8,695 bases of DNA from Gammaproteobacteria bacterium (GTDB lineage Bacteria > Pseudomonadota > Gammaproteobacteria > Pseudomonadales > Azotimanducaceae_A). The notes under the pieces are model-generated. The model searched no databases. It was not told where the DNA came from and was given only the letters and a program-made list of their open reading frames with translations. Shown here in pieces: positions 1-5,372 of this stretch. The position numbers and the translations under genes were made by a program. Position 1 is the first letter of the stretch. Each line of letters opens with the position of its first letter. The stretch lies in NCBI GenBank assembly GCA_026713405.1, contig JAPOON010000162.1, forward strand, positions 1 to 8,695. Direction: 5' to 3'.

Positions 1-60
1 ATCCAACCCCCCGGCCTGGCATTCCGCGTGCCGCCCGAAATACCGGGTGCCGACAACTGA
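1..60 (+). CDS. possible 3' end of an upstream gene (partial)
   Basis: Frame 1 is open from the window edge and ends with TGA at 58-60, giving a 19-residue tail that ends in PGADN. A second frame (starting at base 2) is also open across this stretch and runs to about 142, so the reading frame is not settled. Nothing in the tail identifies a family. It would leave a 71-base gap before the halogenase, compatible with one transcription unit. No promoter or terminator is evident between 61 and 131. Confidence 0.3.
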   Translation: MQPPGLAFRVPPEIPGADN

Positions 61-131
61 ACGCCATGCGACGCTTCGCCGCAAGCCCGCCCGGCGTCCG
101 TCCGGCAGCGTCCCGGTAGCAGGTCCGTTCC

Positions 132-1733
132 GTGCAGGCTAAACGCGTACTGGTGGTCGGGGGCGGTTCGGCAGGCTGGACGGCGGCGGCTTATCTCAAT
201 GCCGCGCTGAACGTCGGCAATGGAAAAGCCGCCCACGTGGCGCTGGTCGAGTCGCCGGACGTGCCCCGCATCGGCGTCGGCGAGGCAACCTTGCCGAACA
301 TCAACCGCACGCTGGCCATGATCGGCATCGACGAACTGGACTTCATGAAAAACGTCGACGCCACCTTCAAGGCATCGATCCGGTTCGTGAACTGGCTGGA
401 CGGCAAGCGCCGCTTCTATCACCACCCGTTCAGCCGTTTCGGCGCGGGGTTGAGAGACGACGCCGGCCGCCGCTGGCTCATGAGCGACCGCTCCGTTCCC
501 TACATGAACACCGTCTCGGCGCAGCCGGTGCTGTGCGAGATGGGCCTCGCACCCAGGGCGTTCGACCAGCCCGACTTCGGCATCCCGGTGGGCTACGCCT
601 TCCACATGAACGCGTTGAAGTACGCGGACTATCTGCGCGACTTCTCCACCGCCCGTGGGGTCACGCATCATCTCGAGCACGTGACCGACGTCGAGACTGC
701 CGAAGACGGCAACATCGCCGCGCTCGCGACCCGCAGCGGCCGGCGCCTGGAAGCGGACCTGTTCATCGACTGCACGGGCTTTGCATCCATCCTGATCGAA
801 AAGACGCTGGGCGTCGGCTGGGTCGACTTCTCCCCGTGGCTGCTCTGCGACCGCGCGCTGGTGATGCCGGTGCCTTATGAAACCCACTACCCCGGGTCCG
901 TCCGTCCGCACACCCAGGCGACGGCTCTTTCAGCCGGCTGGGTCTGGGACATTCCGTTGCAGAACCGGCGCGGCGTCGGCTATGTCCATTCGAGCGCGTT
1001 CATCAGCGAAGACGATGCCGAGCGGGAGCTTCGCGCATACGAAGGCAGCCATGCCGGGCGCCTCGACACCCGGCTGGTGCGCTTCAAGGTCGGTGTGCGG
1101 GAGAAACTCTGGCACAGGAACTGCGTGGCCATGGGGCTGGCCGGCGGCTTCCTGGAACCGCTGGAGTCGACAGGGCTGTACCTGAACGAGATCGCCGCGG
1201 AACTGCTCACCGAGCATTTCCCTCGTGGCAACGACATGGAACCGCTGGCATTCCGGTTCAACCGCCTCATGCGCAATCGCTATTACGAGATCCTCGACTT
1301 CATCAACATGCACTATTGCCTGACGCGCAGGACGGATACGGCATTCTGGCGCGAGGTCGGCCGGCCGGAACGTATCAACGACAGGTTGCGCGCGAAGCTC
1401 GACTTCTGGCGCATCAAGCCCCCCAGCGCCTCCGACTTCGTCGATCAGTTTCTGCCGGGCCAGGCAGACGGATCGCCCGGGCCGGCGACCGATGCCGTCG
1501 ATGCCCGGTGTCCCATCGATACGGGCAGGCTCTGGAACCATCACAGCTACGAAGCCATCCTGTACGGCATGGATTTCCTGAGTGACGAATGCGATCGGTG
1601 GTTTGGCCGATCACGCCCGCGGCCGGCGATTCACAGGCAGGTGATCGACGGGATCCAGACCGCGCAGGACAAGCTGCCCCCGCACGATGTCTGGCTGAAG
1701 CGCATGGTTGGCATGCCGGATTACCGGGCCTGA
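132..1733 (+). CDS. FADH2-dependent tryptophan halogenase family protein (PrnA/RebH type)
   Basis: Predicted cytoplasmic flavin-dependent halogenase of 533 residues, close to PrnA (538) and RebH (530). The family uses FADH2, O2 and halide to make HOCl or HOBr, which is passed to a catalytic lysine that halogenates tryptophan, indole or a larger aromatic substrate. Visible motifs are the FAD-binding GGGSAGW at residues 10-16, a lysine at K80 in the ATFKASIRFVNW context (PrnA K79), the family signature WVWDIP at 270-275 (WxWxIP), and EPLESTG with E345, T347 and G348 (PrnA E346, T348 and G349, the base-assisting Glu and the halide site). All key residues are intact, so it should be active. The GTG at 132 is the only sensible start: an in-frame TAG lies at 117 and the GGG motif is correctly placed. 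Its Shine-Dalgarno is weak. Regiochemistry and true substrate cannot be read from sequence. Related halogenases near TonB receptors often show little activity on free tryptophan. The MTHFR-like gene follows 10 bp downstream. Confidence 0.93.
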   Translation: MQAKRVLVVGGGSAGWTAAAYLNAALNVGNGKAAHVALVESPDVPRIGVGEATLPNINRTLAMIGIDELDFMKNVDATFKASIRFVNWLDGKRRFYHHPFSRFGAGLRDDAGRRWLMSDRSVPYMNTVSAQPVLCEMGLAPRAFDQPDFGIPVGYAFHMNALKYADYLRDFSTARGVTHHLEHVTDVETAEDGNIAALATRSGRRLEADLFIDCTGFASILIEKTLGVGWVDFSPWLLCDRALVMPVPYETHYPGSVRPHTQATALSAGWVWDIPLQNRRGVGYVHSSAFISEDDAERELRAYEGSHAGRLDTRLVRFKVGVREKLWHRNCVAMGLAGGFLEPLESTGLYLNEIAAELLTEHFPRGNDMEPLAFRFNRLMRNRYYEILDFINMHYCLTRRTDTAFWREVGRPERINDRLRAKLDFWRIKPPSASDFVDQFLPGQADGSPGPATDAVDARCPIDTGRLWNHHSYEAILYGMDFLSDECDRWFGRSRPRPAIHRQVIDGIQTAQDKLPPHDVWLKRMVGMPDYRA

Positions 1734-1737
1734 AGGG
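1732..1737 (+). promoter_or_regulatory. ribosome binding site setting the MTHFR-like start
   Basis: GAAGGG overlaps the halogenase stop codon. It sits directly against the ATG at 1738 but 6 bases before the in-frame ATG at 1744. The spacing favours 1744 and implies translational coupling with the halogenase. Confidence 0.55.
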
Positions 1738-1743
1738 ATGCCG

Positions 1744-2622
1744 ATGACGTTCAACGATGCCCTGAAAACCAGGGACTTCACGGTGACGGGCCAGTTGAAC
1801 CTCGCCAACGCCCCGGATGCCGGGTCGCTGCTTCAGCAGGGCGAGACGCTGCGCCCGGCGGTCGATGCGGTGCAACTGCTCGATGCCAAGCAACCGCACA
1901 TCTCGGGCGTTGCCGCCGCGGCCCTGCTGATCGGCAACGGCGTCGACCCCATCGTCCACATGAACTGCCGCGACCGCAATCGCCTGGCGCTGCAGAAAGA
2001 TCTGCTCGGCGCCGCGGCGCTGGGCGTCGGCAGCGTGCTGATCGCCCGTGGCGCGAAGATCCCGAAAAGTGCCAGGGTCGGTGTGCGCAACGTTTTCGAT
2101 ACGCCCGCGCTCGAGTTCATGGCCTACATCCAGGGCCTGAAGCAGGACGAAGACGAGAAACGGCTCTCGCCCGACTTCCTGATCGGCGCCAATGCGGAGA
2201 TGTTCGAGCCGGAAGCCGACTGGGTACCGAAGAACCTGATCCGCAAATGCGATGCCGGCGCCAACTTCGTGCAGTTGCAGATCTGCTTCGACATGAACGT
2301 TGCCCGCAGGTACATGGCCCGCATCGTCGCCGCGAAGCTGACGCACCGGGCCAGCTTCATCATGTCGCTCTCGCCACTGCCGTCGGCCGAGGCGGCGCGC
2401 TGGATCCGGGAAAACGTCAAGGGCGCCCTGGTTCCGGATTCGATCGTCAAGCGCCTGGAGCGGGCCTCGGACCCGGAAAGCGAAGGAGTCGACATCTGCG
2501 CGGCGCTGCTCAGGGAGGCCGCCACCATTCCCGGCGTGTCCGGCGCCAACCTGTTGACGCTGGGAAACCTCGAAACGATTCCGGCGGCAGTCGCAGCGTC
2601 CGGCCTGCGCGGTTGCGCGTGA
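1744..2622 (+). CDS. methylenetetrahydrofolate reductase-like flavoprotein with altered active site
   Basis: A 292-residue TIM-barrel protein of the MTHFR family (usual length about 275-300), closest by eye to the MetF clade of acetogens. Family stretches include HMNCRDRNRLALQKDLLGAAALG, described here by its CRDRN core, and GANFVQLQICFD near residue 179. Typical members bind FAD and use NAD(P)H to reduce 5,10-methylene-THF to 5-methyl-THF. Three E. coli MetF positions can be located: E28 aligns with Q17 (VTGQL), D120 aligns with A104 (ARGA), and Q183 aligns with Q179, which is kept. Loss of the Glu and Asp suggests that normal folate reduction is impaired while flavin binding and reduction may remain (inference). 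The start at 1744 is chosen from Shine-Dalgarno spacing; in-frame ATGs at 1738 and 1708 are alternatives. The 10-bp gap from the halogenase indicates co-transcription and probably a linked role. I do not call it metF because of the residue changes. Confidence 0.82.
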   Translation: MTFNDALKTRDFTVTGQLNLANAPDAGSLLQQGETLRPAVDAVQLLDAKQPHISGVAAAALLIGNGVDPIVHMNCRDRNRLALQKDLLGAAALGVGSVLIARGAKIPKSARVGVRNVFDTPALEFMAYIQGLKQDEDEKRLSPDFLIGANAEMFEPEADWVPKNLIRKCDAGANFVQLQICFDMNVARRYMARIVAAKLTHRASFIMSLSPLPSAEAARWIRENVKGALVPDSIVKRLERASDPESEGVDICAALLREAATIPGVSGANLLTLGNLETIPAAVAASGLRGCA

Positions 2623-2789
2623 CACGCCGACCGCTCCTCGGCAGCGCGATGTGAACGGGTGCAATGGCCGCCGCGCGATTGGTCTGGCGGGGCAATGGCT
2701 CACAGACGACGGAGCTGATTTCCCTGCACGGCAGCTGCCCGGTTGCGTGATAATGGTGCTCACGAAAACCATGCGTCGACGGAGCCGCC

Positions 2790-2945
2790 ATGATGGAAAG
2801 CAGTTGGATCGAGGTTGTAATCGTAGTGGCAACGATCCTGGGGTCGCACTGGGTTCTCCATCGTGATATCGCATCGTTGCGGGAGCGCATGGCGCGTATC
2901 GAGGGGATGTTCGAGGGGTTTACCGGCAGGCGTCAGGAAAGCTGA
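2790..2945 (+). CDS. small single-pass membrane protein, unknown function
   Basis: A 51-residue protein starting MMESSWIEVV. Residues about 7-23 (IEVVIVVATILGSHWVL) form one likely membrane helix. A charged amphipathic segment follows (DIASLRERMARIEGMFEGF), which could be a short coiled coil on the cytoplasmic side, and the C terminus is basic. GGAG at 2781-2784 lies 5 bases before the ATG, a good ribosome binding site; a second ATG follows immediately. Small proteins with a helix followed by an R-ARLEG-like tail occur widely in proteobacterial genomes as hypotheticals, from general memory of such annotations. It stands alone between the MTHFR-like gene (167-bp gap) and the sulfotransferase. 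No function can be assigned. Confidence 0.65.
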   Translation: MMESSWIEVVIVVATILGSHWVLHRDIASLRERMARIEGMFEGFTGRRQES

Positions 2946-3002
2946 CACGACTCCGGCTGCCAACGAAGCTTCCGGCCCGCGCTCGTGCGCATGACCTGCA
3001 GC

Positions 3003-3008
3003 GGGGAG
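3003..3008 (+). promoter_or_regulatory. candidate Shine-Dalgarno for a non-canonical ATT start at 3016
   Basis: GGGGAG lies 7 bases before an in-frame ATT at 3016. It is the best ribosome binding site upstream of the sulfotransferase frame. The GTG at 3100 has only a weak GAAG upstream. See the finding on the start codon. Confidence 0.4.
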
Positions 3009-3099
3009 AAATCCAATTTCGCGTTTTAGCGCAAAGCGATTTCAGGAAGCGCAGCGCCTTCTGCAGGGCGGTGAAGCGGCACCTGCCGAAGCGATTTGT

Positions 3100-5040
3100 G
3101 TGGACGTTCTGAGCGGGCAGCCCAACGACGCCAACTTCCTGTGCCTGTCGGCCCGCGCGCTGGTCAAGCTGGGCCGTTACCAGGATGCCGATGAGCGCAT
3201 CGAGCGGGCGCGGGAACTCTACCCCGAGTTTGCGCGTCCCCACGAGGTGCGCGGGGAGCTTCTGGCCGCGCAGGGCCTGGTGCAGGACGCGGTCGATGCG
3301 CTGCGCAAGGCGCTGGAACTCGACCCCAAGCGGCAGAATGCCCGGGTGCGGCTCGGGCAGTTGCTGCTGGTGCTGGGCGAGGTGGACGAAGCCCGGGCGT
3401 TGAAGTCCGAATTCATGGAATTCGACCAGGACAACCAGGACATCGCGAAAGCGGCGGAACTCGAAAAGCAGGAGAAATTCGCCGAAGCCGAGAAGATCTA
3501 CCGCAGGATTCTGACCCGTCACCCGGACAACGTCACCGCCATGCGCCTGTGGGCACGGCTGGGGGTCCGCGAGAAGCGCCACGCCGAAGCGGAGGTGCTG
3601 TTGCAGCAGGCGGTGAAGGTGGCGCCGGGTTTCAGCGGCGCCTGGTCCGACCTGTGCGGCGCGCAGCTCGAGCAGGAGAAGTACGACAGCGCTGCCGAAA
3701 GCGCGCGGCAACTGGCCAGGCTGAAGCCCAACTCGGCCGAAGGTCACGTGTGGCTGGCTGCGGTCACCGCGGCGGAGGGGGATCACGCCGGTGCCGTGAG
3801 GCATTACGACAGGGCGCTGGAAGTGGAACCCGATCACTCCGGGGCCATGTGCGGCAAGGGCAACGCGCTGCGCACGATCGGCGATCAGGAAGGCGCGATC
3901 GCCGCCTATCGAAGCAGCATCGAGGCGCGCCCGCTGTATGCGGAGGCGTACTGGAGCCTGGCAAACCTGAAGACGTTCCGGTTCGAGGAGCGGGAGGTCC
4001 GGGCCATGCTGGCGCTGCTCGACGACGATGGCATCACGCCGGATGGCCAGGTGCAGTTGAACAACGCGCTGGGCCTGGAATTCGAGGCGCGCGAAGACTA
4101 CGGGAAGGCGTTCGAATTCTTCGACCATGGCTGCATGGTGCGCCGCGAGCAGGAGTTCTACGATCGCGTCGAGAACGAAGAGCGCACCGACCTGGCGATA
4201 GAGGCGTTCTCGAAGCAGTTTCTCGCCGACAACGCAGGTCACGGCTGCCCCGATCCCGCGCCCATATTCATCGTCGGCCTGCCGCGTTCGGGGTCGACGC
4301 TGCTGGAACAGGTGCTGTCCAGTCACTCCCGGGTTGACGGCACCCACGAACTGCCCGATCTCGGAAGAATCGTCCGCTCCAGACCGGTGTTGGTGGACCC
4401 GCCCGCCCGTTATCCGGCTTCCGTAGTCAATCTCGATGCCAGTGAGTTTCGGCAGATGGGCGTTGACTACATCGAGCGCAGCCGCCGGCACCGGGGCGAG
4501 GCGCCGTTCTTCACGGACAAGAACCCCAACAACTTCGTGCACGTGGGCCTGCTGCACCTGATTCTGCCCAACGCGAAGATCGTCAATGCCCGTCGTCATC
4601 CGCTGGACAGTTGCTTGGGCAGTTACAAGCAACTGTTTGCGGCGGGGCAGCCGTTTACCTACGACCTGGTCGAACTGGGCGAATACTACCTGCAGTACCA
4701 GCGGTTGATGGACCACTGGCACCGGGTGCTGCCCGGCAAGGTGCTCGACGTTCAATACGAAGCAGTGGTTGGCGACCTCGAGGGCCAGGTGCGGCGGATA
4801 CTCGACCACTGCGGCCTGGAGTTCGAAGAGTCCTGCCTCAGGTTCCACGAGACGGAACGATCGGTGAAGTCGGCGAGTTCCGAGCAGGTTCGAAGGCCAA
4901 TTTATTCCAGTTCCGTCAACCTCTGGCGGCGCTATGAGCAGCATCTCGGGCCGCTGATCGAAACACTCGAGCCGCTCCTGGCGACGCTTCCCGAAGCCGA
5001 CCGGCCGGCAAGTCTTTCCCGGCAGGCCGCGCGGGATTGA
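3100..5040 (+). CDS. TPR-repeat sulfotransferase (Sulfotransfer_3-like)
   Basis: A 646-residue two-part protein if started at GTG 3100. Residues about 1-300 hold seven or eight tetratricopeptide repeats (for example GRYQDADERIERARELYP and GDHAGAVRHYDRALEVEPD), a protein-binding scaffold. Residues about 385-630 form a PAPS-dependent sulfotransferase. The 5'-phosphosulfate loop is GLPRSGSTLLE at 393-403, the 3'-phosphate site is around RRHPLDS at 498-504, and the C-terminal signature SASSEQVRRPIY lies at 591-602. R396, E417 and K474 have the same or nearly the same spacing as the catalytic R78, E99 and K158 of human TPST2, suggesting a tyrosine-containing peptide or protein acceptor (inference). 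There is no signal peptide, so it is probably cytoplasmic. The frame is open upstream to 2995 and reads like the missing first TPR helix, so the true N terminus may be an ATT at 3016 (674 residues). The stop lies 13 bases before a perfect palindrome. Confidence 0.88.
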   Translation: MDVLSGQPNDANFLCLSARALVKLGRYQDADERIERARELYPEFARPHEVRGELLAAQGLVQDAVDALRKALELDPKRQNARVRLGQLLLVLGEVDEARALKSEFMEFDQDNQDIAKAAELEKQEKFAEAEKIYRRILTRHPDNVTAMRLWARLGVREKRHAEAEVLLQQAVKVAPGFSGAWSDLCGAQLEQEKYDSAAESARQLARLKPNSAEGHVWLAAVTAAEGDHAGAVRHYDRALEVEPDHSGAMCGKGNALRTIGDQEGAIAAYRSSIEARPLYAEAYWSLANLKTFRFEEREVRAMLALLDDDGITPDGQVQLNNALGLEFEAREDYGKAFEFFDHGCMVRREQEFYDRVENEERTDLAIEAFSKQFLADNAGHGCPDPAPIFIVGLPRSGSTLLEQVLSSHSRVDGTHELPDLGRIVRSRPVLVDPPARYPASVVNLDASEFRQMGVDYIERSRRHRGEAPFFTDKNPNNFVHVGLLHLILPNAKIVNARRHPLDSCLGSYKQLFAAGQPFTYDLVELGEYYLQYQRLMDHWHRVLPGKVLDVQYEAVVGDLEGQVRRILDHCGLEFEESCLRFHETERSVKSASSEQVRRPIYSSSVNLWRRYEQHLGPLIETLEPLLATLPEADRPASLSRQAARD

Positions 5041-5053
5041 GGCGCGGGATAGT

Positions 5054-5094
5054 GGGGTCGGAGTCAATTTGCCCGGCAAATTGACTCCGACCCC
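5054..5094. repeat. perfect 41-bp palindrome, REP-like
   Basis: A 20-base arm starting GGGGTCGGAGTC at 5054-5073 is exactly complementary to 5075-5094, with a single C at 5074 as centre. It sits 13 bases after the sulfotransferase stop. There is no T-run after it, so it is not a standard intrinsic terminator, although the transcript would fold strongly and could end or protect the mRNA. GGGGTC-GAGTCAATTT arms resemble REP-like units that I recall near IS200-like RAYT transposases in proteobacteria. No transposase is present here. Confidence 0.75.
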
Positions 5095-5123
5095 CGTTAT
5101 CCCAATCATCTGGAAGATGTGGC

Positions 5124-5234
5124 AGGGAGTTATACAATATATAAGAGTCTTGGCGTATTTGTCGCACGCATCGAATAATTCAATGGCGCGACCTTGTTGA
5201 ACGATCTTGAGCGTTTCATATTGTATAACTAAAG
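5124..5234. repeat. MITE-like nested imperfect palindrome
   Basis: Exact 13-bp inverted repeats AGTTATACAATAT (5128-5140) and ATATTGTATAACT (5218-5230) enclose 77 bases. Nested inside are GTCGC (5161-5165) with GCGAC (5188-5192), and CAT-GAAT with ATTC-ATG around 5169-5185, centred at 5177 while the outer pair is centred at 5179. GTGGC occurs at 5119-5123 and 5235-5239, exactly 4 bases outside each terminal repeat, a possible 5-bp target duplication. The structure suggests a small non-autonomous insertion. A large operator dyad is the alternative. There is no coding capacity of note. Confidence 0.5.
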
Positions 5235-5244
5235 GTGGCGCCAA

Positions 5245-5274
5245 TTGAATTGCTTCGGGCTATGCGCCTATAAT
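5245..5274 (+). promoter_or_regulatory. sigma-70 promoter for the TonB receptor gene
   Basis: TTGAAT at 5245-5250 and a consensus TATAAT at 5269-5274 are separated by 18 bases. The predicted transcript starts near 5281, giving a leader of about 90 bases before the ATG at 5373. The -35 box lies 11 bases beyond the end of the palindromic element, so that element abuts the promoter and could affect it. Confidence 0.6.
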
Positions 5275-5345
5275 CGAATCGAAGCAAGTTTGCTTGCCAG
5301 GGGCCGGGTATTGACGCTGACCCTGAAGCGGTTGGCCGAATATCG

Positions 5346-5369
5346 CCCCGTCTCGTTCACGAAGGGGAG
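5346..5369 (+). promoter_or_regulatory. Shine-Dalgarno region within a possible hairpin
   Basis: The ribosome binding site AAGGGGAG (5362-5369) lies 3-6 bases before the two adjacent ATGs at 5373 and 5376. CCCC at 5346-5349 can pair with GGGG at 5364-5367, and TCGT (5353-5356) with ACGA (5359-5362), which would partly hide the site. The stem is short and the pairing is a by-eye prediction. Confidence 0.35.
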
Positions 5370-5372
5370 TCG

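Larger units (their letters stand above)
5041..5372. other. 332-bp intergenic region before the TonB receptor
   Basis: Visibly AT-richer than its neighbours between about 5100 and 5280. In order it contains a perfect palindrome (5054-5094), a larger imperfect palindrome with possible target duplication (5119-5239), a sigma-70 promoter (5245-5274), a small leader hairpin (AAGCAA at 5282-5287 with TTGCTT at 5290-5295), and a ribosome-binding-site hairpin (5346-5367). I see no convincing gene on either strand. Confidence 0.7.

Noticed and set aside
1708..1743. Upstream ATG starts (1708, 1738) for the MTHFR-like gene
   Set aside because: ATG 1708 lies inside the halogenase with no Shine-Dalgarno, and 1738 directly abuts the purine run. 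ATG 1744 has proper spacing.
2626..2642. Small hairpin GCCGA/TCGGC after the MTHFR-like gene as a terminator
   Set aside because: It has only 5 pairs, a 7-base loop and no T-run.
2749..2754. GATAAT as a -10 box for the small membrane protein gene
   Set aside because: No -35 match is present at 16-18 bases upstream and there is no extended -10, so a promoter is not supported.
2651..2866. 71-codon + strand frame upstream of and overlapping the small membrane protein
   Set aside because: Its composition is non-protein-like and it has no good ribosome binding site. The 2790-2945 frame has both a good site and a membrane helix.
1414..2874. 486-codon open frame on the minus strand
   Set aside because: It lies antisense to both the halogenase 3' end and the MTHFR-like gene. 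Its composition is Arg/Pro/Ala rich, as expected for a shadow frame.
2920..5244. 774-codon open frame on the minus strand
   Set aside because: It is a GC-rich shadow of the TPR-sulfotransferase. It starts at TTG, reads through the perfect palindrome, and has no domain logic, while the + strand has clear TPR and PAPS motifs. Its first 48 codons in the AT-rich block look somewhat protein-like but are short enough to be chance.
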